Shown here in pieces: positions 1 to 11,101 of a stretch of 64,000 bases of DNA. This DNA comes from Bacillota bacterium. GTDB taxonomy: Bacteria; Bacillota; Bacilli; Bacillales; Cytobacillaceae. The stretch's first letter is position 1, and every line of letters begins with the position of its first letter. A model generated the notes under the pieces. That model had not been told where the DNA came from. It worked only from the letters and a program-made list of their open reading frames with translations, and did not search any database. The translations under genes and the position numbers were made by a program. The stretch covers positions 1-64,000 of the forward strand of contig JAUZPL010000007.1 in NCBI GenBank assembly GCA_030705955.1, in the 5' to 3' direction.

Positions 1-36
1 CCCGCGGAAAGCGAGCGTCTGGAGCGGAAATCAACT
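1..36. repeat. Truncated (window-edge) copy of a GC-rich Bacillaceae-type intergenic repeat
   Basis: cccgcggaaagcgagcgtctggagcggaaatcaact closely matches 22047-22081 (cccgcgaaaagcgtgcgcctggagaggaaatcaac). Confidence 0.75.
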
Positions 37-134
37 TGCCCGTTTATGAGGTTTTGCCTTTTTTGTCCAAAATAAAAAAGATTGCCGAGAAAAAATACCC
101 CTTTCTCGACAATCTGAAGAGACCGTAATGGTCT

Positions 135-374
135 CTATTTTTTTGCTGTAAATTTTGCTTGGACTTTGTTTTTTTTACGATCCCGATGCAAAATAAATCC
201 AGCAACAAAGCCTAATCCTCCAATAAATAGAAGGAAACCAATTAGAAATTGCAGCCATAAAAATGGAATTGGAGCTTGCAGGATTCCAAATGTCATATCT
301 CTCATTAATTTGATACCAAGAGCAGCTAAAAATCCAGGGATTACTAAGATCATTAGAGCAATTATTCGTTTCAC
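135..374 (-). CDS. yqzF: DUF2627 family small membrane protein (YqzF-like)
   Basis: MKRIIALMILVIPGFLAALGIKLMRD..., GTG start at 372-374 with gggggat RBS; position next to bkdR as in Bacillus. Confidence 0.7.
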   Translation of the reverse strand: MKRIIALMILVIPGFLAALGIKLMRDMTFGILQAPIPFLWLQFLIGFLLFIGGLGFVAGFILHRDRKKNKVQAKFTAKK

Positions 375-557
375 TATAAATCCCCCACTAAAATAATAGA
401 AAATCATAAAATCCTCTAAAGAAATGATAGTATACACATGAAATTTGTCAAGGGAACGTATAAACGTTAAAATGAAAATGAAAAATATTGCATATTTTTC
501 ATTTTAGCATATGAAATTATTTTCTAAACCTTTAAAGCCAAAACGGAGGTTTGATAC

Positions 558-2627
558 ATGCAAAATGTGATGATTGTTGGTGCTGGAAAAGGTGGTACAG
601 CAATTCTCAAAATTCTTCTTGAAACAAAAATGTTAAATGTAAAAGTGATGATTGACCGTAACCACGATACCCCAGGAATCATATTAGCTAAACGGGAAGG
701 CATCACAACCGGTACCTCTTGGCTACCTTTTTTGAATGATAATATTGATATCATCATTGAGGTTACTGGTGATGAGTATGCTTTTCAAGAATTAAGAAAA
801 ATGAAGAGGAAAAATACGGTTTTAATTCCTGGAAGTGTGGCCTTTCTCATTTCTAAGCTAATGGAAGAAAAAGAAGAACTTGTTAAAAAGCATCGAAATG
901 AATCTTACCAGCACGATCTCATATTTAATTCTATTGATGATGGGATGGTGGTCATTGATCCAAATGGAATCATTATCCTTTATAATCGTAGAGCGGAAGA
1001 AATGATGGGATATAAAAGAGAGTTTGCAATAGGGAAGTTTGTTTCTGAAGTAATCTCACAGAGTCGTCTCCCACTTATTCTACAATCAAGGAGGATGGAA
1101 GTAAACCAAGAGATGATTTTAGAAAATGGTAGAAAAATAATTACAACTCGAATCCCCATTATTGAGGAAAATGGAACAATTATTGGTGCTTTTGCAGTTT
1201 TTAAAGATATTACTGAAGTGGTAAAGCTTGCAGAGGAAATCACAGATTTAAAGGAAATTCAAACAATGCTGCAAGCGATTATTCATTCGAGTGATGATGC
1301 AATTTCCGTTGTCAATGAAAATGGGCAAGGAATTTTGATCAATCCCGCATATACCCGCATAACGGGACTTTCACAAGAACAAGTGATTGGAAAACCAGCG
1401 ACTGCCGACATTTCAGAAGGTGAAAGTATGCATATGCAAGTGCTTAAAACAAGAAGAGCTGTACGCGGTGTGGCAATGAGAGTGGGTCCAAACAAAAAAG
1501 AAGTGATCGTAAATGTTGCCCCCATTATTGTTAAAGGGAAATTAAAGGGCAGTGTGGGTGTCATACATGATATGTCAGAAATAAAATCACTTAGTCGAGA
1601 ACTTACCCGAGCAAGACAAATTATTCGTACCCTAGAGGCTAAATATACGTTTGAGGATATAATTGGAAAGTCTGAAGAAATGGTAATTGCAATAGAACAA
1701 GCCAAGTTGGGTGCAAAAACACCTGCAACGGTTTTGCTTCGAGGGGAATCTGGCACTGGAAAAGAATTATTTGCCCACGCCATACATAATGCTAGTGATC
1801 GTAAATATAACAAATTTATTCGTGTTAATTGTGCAGCTATTTCTGAATCCCTATTAGAAAGTGAATTATTTGGATATGAGGAAGGTGCCTTTTCTGGAGC
1901 TAGAAGAGGCGGGAAAATTGGAATATTCGAAGAAGCAAATAATGGAAGTATTTTTCTTGATGAGATAGGTGAACTATCTGCAAATACCCAGGCAAAATTA
2001 TTAAGGGTACTTCAGGAGCATGAGGTTCTTCGTGTAGGGGGAACAAAGCCAGTCTCGATAAATGTTAGAATCATTGCTGCAACAAATGTTAACCTTGAAA
2101 AAGGAATTGCTCAAGGCACATTTAGGGAAGACTTATATTATCGATTAAATAGGATGCCAATTCAAATTCCACCTTTACGAAATAGAAAGGAAGAAATTCC
2201 TTTGCTTTGTGAAAGACTTATACAAAAAATAAACCGAGATTATGGCCGTAATGTTGAAGAGGTTATGGAAACTACCATGATCCAGTTGATGGAGTATGAC
2301 TGGCCGGGAAATGTAAGGGAATTGGAGAACATCCTAGGCCGAGCCATTATATTTATGAATAATTATGAGACATCAATTAGAATCGAGCACCTTCCTGAAT
2401 TGAAGAATAAGCAAAAAGGGATAAAACAAAATATGGAAATAGAGGCACCTGTACAGGGAAAATCATTAGCAGAAATGTTGGAGTTATATGAATCGAAACT
2501 TATTCAACAAACATTGAATCGTTTGAACGGAAATAAGACATTAACAGCAAAAACCTTAGGCTTATCTGTACGGAATTTGTATTATAAGCTTGAAAAACAC
2601 AAACTTGAAACAAATGGCATGCAATAA
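558..2627 (+). CDS. bkdR: Sigma-54-dependent transcriptional activator of the bkd operon (Rossmann-like N-terminus, PAS domains, AAA+, Fis-type HTH)
   Basis: [26 protein letters not shown] motifs, PAS-like repeats, C-terminal HTH; precedes the bkd operon. Confidence 0.92.
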   Translation: MQNVMIVGAGKGGTAILKILLETKMLNVKVMIDRNHDTPGIILAKREGITTGTSWLPFLNDNIDIIIEVTGDEYAFQELRKMKRKNTVLIPGSVAFLISKLMEEKEELVKKHRNESYQHDLIFNSIDDGMVVIDPNGIIILYNRRAEEMMGYKREFAIGKFVSEVISQSRLPLILQSRRMEVNQEMILENGRKIITTRIPIIEENGTIIGAFAVFKDITEVVKLAEEITDLKEIQTMLQAIIHSSDDAISVVNENGQGILINPAYTRITGLSQEQVIGKPATADISEGESMHMQVLKTRRAVRGVAMRVGPNKKEVIVNVAPIIVKGKLKGSVGVIHDMSEIKSLSRELTRARQIIRTLEAKYTFEDIIGKSEEMVIAIEQAKLGAKTPATVLLRGESGTGKELFAHAIHNASDRKYNKFIRVNCAAISESLLESELFGYEEGAFSGARRGGKIGIFEEANNGSIFLDEIGELSANTQAKLLRVLQEHEVLRVGGTKPVSINVRIIAATNVNLEKGIAQGTFREDLYYRLNRMPIQIPPLRNRKEEIPLLCERLIQKINRDYGRNVEEVMETTMIQLMEYDWPGNVRELENILGRAIIFMNNYETSIRIEHLPELKNKQKGIKQNMEIEAPVQGKSLAEMLELYESKLIQQTLNRLNGNKTLTAKTLGLSVRNLYYKLEKHKLETNGMQ

Positions 2628-2695
2628 ATTTCATGGTTGAAAAAAATTGCATGATGTCTTAGTAAATAAAATGAAGCGTTTTCACTGTTTTTGTG

Positions 2696-2712
2696 TTGGC
2701 ATGAATATTGCA
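2696..2712 (+). promoter_or_regulatory. Sigma-54 -24/-12 promoter of ptb-bkd operon
   Basis: TTGGCATGAATATTGCA; GG at 2698-2699 and GC at 2710-2711, 12-nt register. Confidence 0.85.
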
Positions 2713-2761
2713 TATTAAATAATTGAGTTTCAGTTTTTAATATAGAAAGGGTTGAATCAAG

Positions 2762-3664
2762 TTGTTACTGGAATTACTCATTAATCGAGCAACCCAAGAG
2801 GGAAAAAAAACAGTAGCAGTAGCCGCTGCAGAAGATGAAGAAGTTATTCGTGCAGTAATAGAAGCGGTGAAGCTAAAATTAGCTCATTTTATTTTATTTG
2901 GTAATCAGGAAATACTTCAAGAACTTTTAAGTCAAGAAAATATCAGCTTTGGTGAAGAACAACTAAAAATTGTTCATGTTGAGTCAAAGGAAGATGCTGC
3001 AGAATTCGCTGTAAAAGCTGTAAAAGGAAATGATGCGGATGTTTTAATGAAAGGAAATATTCCTACAAATGTTTTAATGAAAGTTGTTTTAAATAAGGAA
3101 TATGGCCTGCGCACAGGAAGAGTACTTTCACATGTAGCGGTTTTTGAATTCCCCGATGCGGATCGTATTATGATTTTAACAGATGCCGGAGTGAATATTG
3201 CTCCAAATTTAGAGCAAAAAGCACAAATTGCTAAAAATGCTGTTGAGCTAGCACATTCCATCGGAATTGAAAATCCTAAGTTAGCACCTATTGCAGCAGT
3301 TGAAGTAGTAAACCCAGCGATGCAAGCAACAATTGATGCTGCGGCATTAACGATGATGAATAAACGTGGACAAATTACAGGTTGTTTAATTGACGGTCCA
3401 TTGGGCCTTGATAATGCGGTTTCATCCTTTGCCGCTGAACATAAAGGGATTCATAGTGAAGTTGCTGGAAAAGCAGACATCCTTTTAGTCCCAACAATTG
3501 AAGTTGGAAATGCCTTATATAAATCCTTTGTTTATTTTGCGAAGGCCAAGGTTGGTGCTATTATTACTGGTGCAGCAGCACCTATTGTGTTAACTTCAAG
3601 AGCAGACTCTGCTGAGAGTAAGTTATATTCTCTGATCCTCGCGCTATGCTCTGTAAAAAAATAA
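2762..3664 (+). CDS. ptb: Phosphate butyryltransferase (YqiS)
   Basis: Phosphate acetyl/butyryltransferase family sequence; operon order; TTG start. Confidence 0.9.
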   Translation: MLLELLINRATQEGKKTVAVAAAEDEEVIRAVIEAVKLKLAHFILFGNQEILQELLSQENISFGEEQLKIVHVESKEDAAEFAVKAVKGNDADVLMKGNIPTNVLMKVVLNKEYGLRTGRVLSHVAVFEFPDADRIMILTDAGVNIAPNLEQKAQIAKNAVELAHSIGIENPKLAPIAAVEVVNPAMQATIDAAALTMMNKRGQITGCLIDGPLGLDNAVSSFAAEHKGIHSEVAGKADILLVPTIEVGNALYKSFVYFAKAKVGAIITGAAAPIVLTSRADSAESKLYSLILALCSVKK

Positions 3665-3696
3665 TGATCTTAAAACTTTAGAGGAGGAATTTTAAT

Positions 3697-4791
3697 ATGG
3701 AAATCTTCAAGTATTTAGAAAAATATGATTATGAGCAATTGGTATTTTGTCAAGATAAACAATCAGGATTAAAAGCAATTATTGCTATCCATGATACAAC
3801 ATTAGGACCAGCACTTGGCGGCACACGTATGTGGACATATGAATCTGAGGAAGCTGCAATTGAAGATGCTCTTAGACTTGCAAAGGGTATGACATATAAG
3901 AATGCTGCTGCAGGCTTAAACCTTGGTGGTGGTAAAACCGTTATTATCGGCGACCCACGCAAGGATAAGAGCGAGGAATTATTTCGTGCTTTTGGAAGAT
4001 ATGTACAAGGATTAAATGGGCGTTATATCACTGCAGAGGATGTAGGTACAACTGTTGCTGACATGGATTTAATCCATGAGGAAACTGATTTTGTTACAGG
4101 CATCTCCCCAGCGTTTGGCTCTTCAGGAAATCCATCACCTGTAACCGCGTATGGTGTATATCGTGGTATGAAAGCAGCTGCAAAAGCAGCATTTGGATCT
4201 GATTCATTAGAAGGAAAAGTGGTGGCCATACAAGGTGTTGGAAATGTTGCATATACTCTTTGCCGTCACCTTCATGAAGAAGGTGCTAAACTGATTGTAA
4301 CAGACATTAATAAGGAAGCAGTACAACGTGCAGTTGATGATTTTGGTGCAAAAGCAGTGGATCCAAATGAAATTTATGGCGTTGATTGCGATATTTATGC
4401 CCCTTGTGCTTTAGGTGCTACTATTAATGATCAAACGATTCCATTATTAAAAGCAAAGGTAATCGCAGGTTCAGCGAATAACCAATTGAAAGATACTACC
4501 CATGGTGACATTATTCATGAAATGGGAATTGTTTATGCACCAGACTATGTAATTAACGCAGGTGGTGTAATCAATGTAGCTGATGAATTATATGGATACA
4601 ACTATGATCGTGCAATGAAAAAGGTGGAACAAATTTACACAAGCATTGAAAGAGTTATCGAAATTTCAAGGCGTGACGGTATTCCAACCTATGTTGCTGC
4701 TGACCGTATGGCAGAAGAACGTATTGAAAAAATGCGTAACTCTCGCAGTCAATTTTTACGCAATGGTCACAATATTTTGAGCCGCAGATAG
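3697..4791 (+). CDS. bcd: Leucine/branched-chain amino acid dehydrogenase
   Basis: Glu/Leu/Phe/Val dehydrogenase motif [15 protein letters not shown] Rossmann; bkd operon. Confidence 0.95.
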   Translation: MEIFKYLEKYDYEQLVFCQDKQSGLKAIIAIHDTTLGPALGGTRMWTYESEEAAIEDALRLAKGMTYKNAAAGLNLGGGKTVIIGDPRKDKSEELFRAFGRYVQGLNGRYITAEDVGTTVADMDLIHEETDFVTGISPAFGSSGNPSPVTAYGVYRGMKAAAKAAFGSDSLEGKVVAIQGVGNVAYTLCRHLHEEGAKLIVTDINKEAVQRAVDDFGAKAVDPNEIYGVDCDIYAPCALGATINDQTIPLLKAKVIAGSANNQLKDTTHGDIIHEMGIVYAPDYVINAGGVINVADELYGYNYDRAMKKVEQIYTSIERVIEISRRDGIPTYVAADRMAEERIEKMRNSRSQFLRNGHNILSRR

Positions 4792-4923
4792 GAGAAAAAA
4801 CCTATAGGAGCGGAATAAAAAATACCTAGATTAAAACTGATTAGCTAAGGCTGAGCGCTGAATGATCTATTCAGCGCCTTTGCCCTTTAAAATACTTGTA
4901 AAATTTCTTTGGAGGTCAAAACA

Positions 4924-6006
4924 TTGCAAGAAAAAGTATATCGGATTCTCATCATCAACCCGGGTTCGACTTCCACCAAGATTGGGGTCTTCGATAATGA
5001 AGCTTCTATTTTCGAGAAAACTATCCGACATGATGCAATTGTCATTAATACATTTGATAATATAATTGATCAATACGAATTTAGGAAAACCACCATTCTT
5101 GAAACGCTTGATCAAGAAGGCATGAATATTTCCAAGCTTGATGCTGTTTGTGGGCGCGGAGGTTTACTTCGTCCAATTGAAGGCGGTACATATAGTGTTA
5201 ATAACGCCATGCTTTGTGATCTTCGGTCTGGATTTGCAGGGCAACACGCCTCAAATCTTGGGGGAATTCTTGCATACGAAATTGCGACTGGTTTAAATAT
5301 TCCTGCTTTTATTGTTGATCCAGTTGTTGTGGATGAACTTGATTCTATTGCAAGAATATCAGGCTTTTCTTTAATTGAAAGAAAAAGTATTTTTCATGCT
5401 TTGAACCAAAAAGCAGTGGCAAGAAGAGTGGCAAAAGAGCTAGGAAGAAAATATAACGACTTAAACTTGATCGTAACCCATATGGGTGGTGGAATTACCG
5501 TTGGGGTCCACAAACAAGGAAGAGTGGTGGATGTCAATAATGGTTTGCACGGTGATGGACCTTTTAGCCCTGAACGTGCTGGAACCGTACCTGCAGGAGA
5601 TTTAATTACGCTATGCTATTCCGGTGAATTTTATATGGAAGAAGTTATGAAGAAACTTGTCGGTCAAGGCGGGTTAGTTGGATATCTTGGAACAAATGAT
5701 GCGGTTAAAGTAGAAAAAATGATTGAAAACGGCGATGAAAAGGCTAAACTTGTTTATGATGCCATGGCATATCAAGTTGCAAAGGAAATTGGTGCTGCCA
5801 GTACTGTTCTTGAAGGAAAAGTAGATGCCATTATTTTAACAGGTGGTCTTGCATTTGGAAAAAGTTTTGTGAAATCAATCACTGATAGGATAAATTGGAT
5901 AGCAGATGTCATTGTTCAGCCAGGTGAGAATGAATTACAGGCATTGGCTGAAGGAGCTCTACGTGTTCTTAAGGGTGAAGAAGAAGGAAAGGTATATCCA
6001 GGTTAG
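4924..6006 (+). CDS. buk: Butyrate kinase
   Basis: [17 protein letters not shown] acetokinase signature; likely TTG start at 4924 after ggaggt RBS. Confidence 0.93.
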   Translation: MQEKVYRILIINPGSTSTKIGVFDNEASIFEKTIRHDAIVINTFDNIIDQYEFRKTTILETLDQEGMNISKLDAVCGRGGLLRPIEGGTYSVNNAMLCDLRSGFAGQHASNLGGILAYEIATGLNIPAFIVDPVVVDELDSIARISGFSLIERKSIFHALNQKAVARRVAKELGRKYNDLNLIVTHMGGGITVGVHKQGRVVDVNNGLHGDGPFSPERAGTVPAGDLITLCYSGEFYMEEVMKKLVGQGGLVGYLGTNDAVKVEKMIENGDEKAKLVYDAMAYQVAKEIGAASTVLEGKVDAIILTGGLAFGKSFVKSITDRINWIADVIVQPGENELQALAEGALRVLKGEEEGKVYPG

Positions 6007-6042
6007 TTTCATATCAAATTTTTAGGTAAGGGGGATAAGTAG

Positions 6043-7464
6043 ATGGCACAGGAATATGATTTGGTCATTCTTGGTGGCGGAACAGGTGGTTATGTTGCTG
6101 CAATTCGGGCCTCACAGCTAGGCTTGAAAACAGCTATTGTTGAAAAAGGGAAGCTTGGAGGTACGTGTCTTCACAAGGGGTGTATTCCAAGTAAAGCGCT
6201 ACTTCGAAGTGCTGAGGTTTATTCGACAGCAAAACGTAGCGATGAATTTGGTATATCTGTTAATGATGTAACAGTGAACTTTGGGAGAGTACAAGAACGA
6301 AAAACAAAAATTATTGAAACCCTTCATAAAGGTGTACAGCACTTAATGAAACAAGGGAAAATTGATGTATTTGAGGGCTTTGGCAGGATTTTAGGGCCAT
6401 CCATTTTTTCACCAATGCCGGGCACTATTTCTGTAGAAATGAATAATGGCTCTGAAAATGAAATGCTTTTACCAAAGAATGTAGTGATTGCAACTGGTTC
6501 ACGCCCACGTACCCTTCCAGGATTAGAGATTGACGGGGAATATGTATTTACTTCTGATGAAACGTTAGAACTTGAAGCCCTTCCAGAATCTATTATTATT
6601 GTTGGTGGGGGCGTTATTGGCATCGAATGGGCATCTATGTTATCTGATTTTGGTGTTGAAGTAACGGTAGTGGAATATGCAGACAGGATTATCCCAACAG
6701 AGGATAAGGAAATTTCCAAAGAAATGCAGCGCTTGCTAAAGAAAAAAGGAATAAAAATTGTAACAAGTGCCAAAGTATTGCCTGAAACATTGGTAAAGGA
6801 TAATGGTATTGCCATTTCTGCTGAAGTGAAGGGTGCCTTAAAAGAATTCAGGGCAGAAAAACTTCTTGTTTCTGTAGGCCGTCAAGCAAATGTAGAGGGT
6901 ATTGGTCTTGATAATACAGAAATCCAACTGGAAAAAGGCTCAATTGTGACAAATGAATTTTTTCAAACAAAAGAATCTCACATATATGCTATAGGTGATG
7001 TTATTGGTGGACTTCAACTTGCCCATGTTGCTTCCCATGAAGGAATAATTGCTGTTGAACATATTGCTGGAAAGAGCCCAGCCACAATGGATTACAATCT
7101 AGTTTCAAGATGTATTTACAGTAATCCAGAAGTTTCAAGTGTAGGACAAACAGAAGATCAAGCGAAAGAAAATGGTCACAATGTAAAAGTAGGAAAATTC
7201 TCCTTCAGGGCAATTGGTAAGGCACTTGTTTTTGGAGAATCCGATGGATTTGTTAAAATAATTGCTGATGCGGATACCGATGATATTCTTGGGGTGCATA
7301 TGATTGGACCGCATGTCACAGACATGATTTCTGAGGCAGGTTTAGCAATGGTACTGGATGCGACTCCATGGGAAATTGCTCACACAATCCATCCACACCC
7401 AACATTAACTGAAGCTATTGGGGAAGCTGCTTTAGCAGTTGATGGGAAGGCACTACACTCTTAA
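6043..7464 (+). CDS. lpdV: Dihydrolipoyl dehydrogenase of branched-chain 2-oxoacid dehydrogenase complex
   Basis: GGTCLHKGCIPSKALL redox-active disulfide motif; operon context. Confidence 0.94.
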   Translation: MAQEYDLVILGGGTGGYVAAIRASQLGLKTAIVEKGKLGGTCLHKGCIPSKALLRSAEVYSTAKRSDEFGISVNDVTVNFGRVQERKTKIIETLHKGVQHLMKQGKIDVFEGFGRILGPSIFSPMPGTISVEMNNGSENEMLLPKNVVIATGSRPRTLPGLEIDGEYVFTSDETLELEALPESIIIVGGGVIGIEWASMLSDFGVEVTVVEYADRIIPTEDKEISKEMQRLLKKKGIKIVTSAKVLPETLVKDNGIAISAEVKGALKEFRAEKLLVSVGRQANVEGIGLDNTEIQLEKGSIVTNEFFQTKESHIYAIGDVIGGLQLAHVASHEGIIAVEHIAGKSPATMDYNLVSRCIYSNPEVSSVGQTEDQAKENGHNVKVGKFSFRAIGKALVFGESDGFVKIIADADTDDILGVHMIGPHVTDMISEAGLAMVLDATPWEIAHTIHPHPTLTEAIGEAALAVDGKALHS

Positions 7465-7571
7465 AATATTTTAGCTTTTTAACGTTCATCGTTGATTTTA
7501 CTAAGAGGAAATCAACCAAGAAAATTGATTTGCTAAATTTTTAAACGAACAATTCGGGAGGTTAGTAATAA

Positions 7572-8567
7572 ATGACAGAAAATCGTCATGAAGCATTAGG
7601 CTTAAGCAACCAAAAAGTGTTGGAAATGTATGAAACCATGCTTTTGGCTCGCCGTATTGATGAAAGAATGTGGCTATTGAACCGGGCAGGGAAAATTCCT
7701 TTTGTCATATCTTGTCAAGGTCAAGAAGCCGCTCAAGTAGGTGCAGCATTTGCACTGGATAAAGAAAAGGATTATGTTCTTCCATATTATCGAGATATGG
7801 GAGTTGTATTAACATTTGGTATGACACCAAAAGACTTAATGCTTTCGGGATTTGCTAAGGCTGAAGATCCAAACTCTGGCGGACGCCAAATGCCTGGACA
7901 TTTTGGTCAAAAGAAAAATCGAATTGTAACTGGCTCTTCTCCAGTAACCACACAGGTTCCACATGCAGTAGGAATTGCCTTAGCTGGGAAAATGGAGGGT
8001 AAAGACCTTGTAACCTTCGTAACTTTTGGAGAGGGCTCTTCCAACCAAGGTGATTTTCACGAGGGTGCAAACTTTGCTGGTGTTCATAAATTGCCTGTCA
8101 TTTTCATGTGTGAAAATAATAAATATGCTATTTCCGTTCCAGTTGAAAAACAACTAGGCTGTGCAAAAGTTTCTGATCGTGCAATTGGCTACGGTATGCC
8201 AGGAGTCACGGTTAATGGTAATGATCCGTTAGAAGTATATAAAGCTGTAAAAGAAGCTGCAGATCGTGGTAGACGTGGTGAAGGAGCAACCCTAATTGAA
8301 ACAGTATCCTACCGTCTAACACCACATTCATCTGATGATGATGACCGCAGTTACCGTGCTCCAGATGAGGTGGCAAAAGCAAAAACACAAGATCCAATCA
8401 TTACCTTTGGTGCGTATTTGAAAGAAACAGGCGTAATGAGTGATGATTTGGAGAAAGAAATGAATGACCGCATAATGAAAATGGTAAATGAAGCAACCGA
8501 TTATGCTGAGAACGCTCCGTATGCAGCACCAGAAGATGCATTGAAATATGTTTATGGGGATAGGTAA
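7572..8567 (+). CDS. bkdAA: Branched-chain 2-oxoacid dehydrogenase E1 alpha
   Basis: TPP-dependent E1 alpha sequence (GEGSSNQGDFHEGANFA); operon context. Confidence 0.94.
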   Translation: MTENRHEALGLSNQKVLEMYETMLLARRIDERMWLLNRAGKIPFVISCQGQEAAQVGAAFALDKEKDYVLPYYRDMGVVLTFGMTPKDLMLSGFAKAEDPNSGGRQMPGHFGQKKNRIVTGSSPVTTQVPHAVGIALAGKMEGKDLVTFVTFGEGSSNQGDFHEGANFAGVHKLPVIFMCENNKYAISVPVEKQLGCAKVSDRAIGYGMPGVTVNGNDPLEVYKAVKEAADRGRRGEGATLIETVSYRLTPHSSDDDDRSYRAPDEVAKAKTQDPIITFGAYLKETGVMSDDLEKEMNDRIMKMVNEATDYAENAPYAAPEDALKYVYGDR

Positions 8568-8580
8568 GGGGGAAAAGAAC

Positions 8581-9564
8581 ATGCCGGTAATTTCATATAT
8601 TGATGCAGTAACCATGGCCATTCGCGAGGAAATGGAAAGAGACTCAAAAGTTTTTGTACTTGGTGAAGATGTTGGGAAAAAAGGCGGTGTATTTAAAGCA
8701 ACAAATGGTTTATATGATCAATTTGGTGAACATCGTGTGATTGATACTCCACTTGCTGAATCCGCAATAGCAGGGGTTGGGATTGGTGCGGCCATGTATG
8801 GAATGCGCCCTATTGCTGAAATGCAATTTGCTGATTTTATTATGCCTGCAGTAAACCAAATTATTTCTGAAGCAGCTAAGATTCGTTTCCGTTCTAATAA
8901 TGATTGGAATTGTCCGATTGTCATTCGTGCTCCATATGGCGGTGGAGTTCATGGAGCACTATATCATTCCCAATCTGTTGAGGCCATTTTTGCTAATCAA
9001 CCGGGATTAAAAATTGTGATGCCATCTACTCCATATGATGTAAAAGGCCTTTTAAAAGCAGCCATTCGAGATGATGACCCAGTTCTTTTCTTTGAACATA
9101 AAAGGGCTTATCGCCTCATTAAAGGGGAAGTCCCAGCTGATGATTATACACTGCCAATCGGTAAGGCAGATGTAAAGCGTGAAGGTGAAGATGTAACTGT
9201 CATAACTTATGGATTATGCGTTCATTTTGCTCTTCAAGCAGCAGAGAAATTAGCCAAGGACGGAATCTCCACACATATTTTGGACTTAAGAACCGTGTAT
9301 CCACTTGATAAGGAAGCTATTATGGAAGCCGCTTCGAAAACAGGAAAGGTACTGCTCCTTACTGAGGATACGAAGGAAGGCAGTATCATGAGTGAAGTAG
9401 CTGCCATTATCGCAGAAAATTGCTTATTTGATTTAGATGCTCCAATACAGCGCCTTGCGGGTCTAGATATTCCGGCAATGCCTTATTCACCAACAATGGA
9501 AAAATACTTTATGGTAAATCCAGAAAAAGTTGAAAAAGCCATACGAGAATTAGCAGAATACTAA
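8581..9564 (+). CDS. bkdAB: Branched-chain 2-oxoacid dehydrogenase E1 beta
   Basis: MPVISYIDAVTMAIREEMERD...; ATG at 8581 after aaggggg RBS. Confidence 0.94.
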   Translation: MPVISYIDAVTMAIREEMERDSKVFVLGEDVGKKGGVFKATNGLYDQFGEHRVIDTPLAESAIAGVGIGAAMYGMRPIAEMQFADFIMPAVNQIISEAAKIRFRSNNDWNCPIVIRAPYGGGVHGALYHSQSVEAIFANQPGLKIVMPSTPYDVKGLLKAAIRDDDPVLFFEHKRAYRLIKGEVPADDYTLPIGKADVKREGEDVTVITYGLCVHFALQAAEKLAKDGISTHILDLRTVYPLDKEAIMEAASKTGKVLLLTEDTKEGSIMSEVAAIIAENCLFDLDAPIQRLAGLDIPAMPYSPTMEKYFMVNPEKVEKAIRELAEY

Positions 9565-9604
9565 TAAACCTATATGTGATAAATGGACAAAGGGGGTTTA
9601 ACCA

Positions 9605-10891
9605 TTGGCAGTTGAACAAATTAAGATGCCTCAATTAGGCGAGAGTGTGACGGAGGGAACCATTAGTAAATGGCTCGTTTCAGTTGGGGATAAAGTAAAT
9701 AAATATGATCCTTTAGCAGAAGTTATGACGGATAAGGTAAATGCAGAGGTTCCATCTTCCTTTACAGGTACAATTAAAGAACTTATTGCTGCAGAAGGGG
9801 AAACCTATGCGGTAGGGGATATCATTTGTACAATTGAAATGGAAGGTACAAATGAAGGTGAAGTCACAAATATTGAAAAAATAGAAAGAATAGCACAAGT
9901 ACCTGAGGTTTCAACTCCTCAACAAGAAAATAAAGCGCGCTATTCACCAGCTGTCTTAAAGCTTTCACAAGAACATAGTATTGACCTGTCTTTAGTGAAT
10001 GGTACCGGTGCTGGTGGACGGATCACACGAAAAGACCTACTAAAAATGATTGAATCTGGAAACATTCCACAAACTGCTGATAAAGTAGAAGCATCTGTAC
10101 AGCCTACTATGAAACAAGAGACGGTACAGGAATCTGTTTCATTAAAACCACACGTTTCAGCTCCAGCTCCTTTAATCCCAGTTTCGACTGGGGATATTGA
10201 GATCCCTGTGACTGGAATCCGTAAGGCGATCGCTGCAAACATGCTTCGCAGCAAGCATGAGGCTCCACATGCTTGGACAATGATCGAGGTGGATGCAACA
10301 AATCTTGTAGAATATCGTAACACAATGAAAGATGAATTTAAGAAAAAAGAAGGATTTAACTTAACTTTCTTTGCGTTCTTTGTAAAAGCAGTTGCCCAGG
10401 CCCTAAAAGAATATCCTCAACTTAATTCCATGTGGGCAGGCGAGAAAATTATTCAAAAGAAAGATATCAATATTTCGATTGCAGTCGCAACTGATGATGC
10501 TCTATATGTACCTGTTATCAAATATGCAGATGAAAAAACTATTAAAGGAATTGCCCGTGAAATTGCTGAATTAGCAGTTAAGGTTCGTACAGGAAAGCTA
10601 AAATCTGAGGATATGCAAGGTGGAACATTTACTGTTAATAACACGGGTTCATTTGGTTCTGTCCAATCAATGGGAATCATCAACTATCCGCAGGCAGCAA
10701 TTCTGCAAGTTGAGTCCATTGTAAAACGGCCAGTTGTTATGAATAATGGAATGATTGCAGTCCGTGACATGGTTAATCTTTGTATGTCTCTTGATCACCG
10801 TGTATTAGACGGTCTTGTATGTGGCCGTTTCCTACAAAGAGTAAAAGAAATTCTTGAAAACACATCCAAATCTACAACTTCAATCTACTAG
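9605..10891 (+). CDS. bkdB: Branched-chain 2-oxoacid dehydrogenase E2 (lipoyl acyltransferase)
   Basis: Lipoyl motif EVMTDKVNAEVPS; C-terminal DHRVLDG catalytic motif. Confidence 0.94.
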   Translation: MAVEQIKMPQLGESVTEGTISKWLVSVGDKVNKYDPLAEVMTDKVNAEVPSSFTGTIKELIAAEGETYAVGDIICTIEMEGTNEGEVTNIEKIERIAQVPEVSTPQQENKARYSPAVLKLSQEHSIDLSLVNGTGAGGRITRKDLLKMIESGNIPQTADKVEASVQPTMKQETVQESVSLKPHVSAPAPLIPVSTGDIEIPVTGIRKAIAANMLRSKHEAPHAWTMIEVDATNLVEYRNTMKDEFKKKEGFNLTFFAFFVKAVAQALKEYPQLNSMWAGEKIIQKKDINISIAVATDDALYVPVIKYADEKTIKGIAREIAELAVKVRTGKLKSEDMQGGTFTVNNTGSFGSVQSMGIINYPQAAILQVESIVKRPVVMNNGMIAVRDMVNLCMSLDHRVLDGLVCGRFLQRVKEILENTSKSTTSIY

Positions 10892-10896
10892 AATCC

Positions 10897-10930
10897 AACC
10901 GCTGCAGGTCGTGCAGCGGTTGTTTTTTTG
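10897..10930 (+). terminator. Rho-independent terminator of bkd operon
   Basis: aaccgctgca-ggtcg-tgcagcggtt followed by gttttttt. Confidence 0.9.
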
Positions 10931-11101
10931 CATTGTTGAGTTTGTAGAAAATTCAACTCAGTTTTAAATAATTAGCTCAAAAATATCTCCTTAATTTGGA
11001 ATTCTTTAACATGTATTCAAATAGTTTATTAATAAATATGGATGTAAGATCAATACAAATGTCGGTTGGATTGTTTAAAGATTGGAAAGGAAGAGATAGG
11101 G

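Noticed and set aside
485-513. TTGCAT segment before bkdR as a sigma-54 promoter
   Set aside because: No GG 12 nt upstream of the GC; fails the -24/-12 register.
1283-1813. 176-aa antisense ORF inside bkdR
   Set aside because: Shadow ORF opposite a strongly supported coding region.
2675-2687. TGAAGCGTTTTCA upstream of the bkd promoter as a cre site
   Set aside because: One base shorter than the cre consensus; not called.
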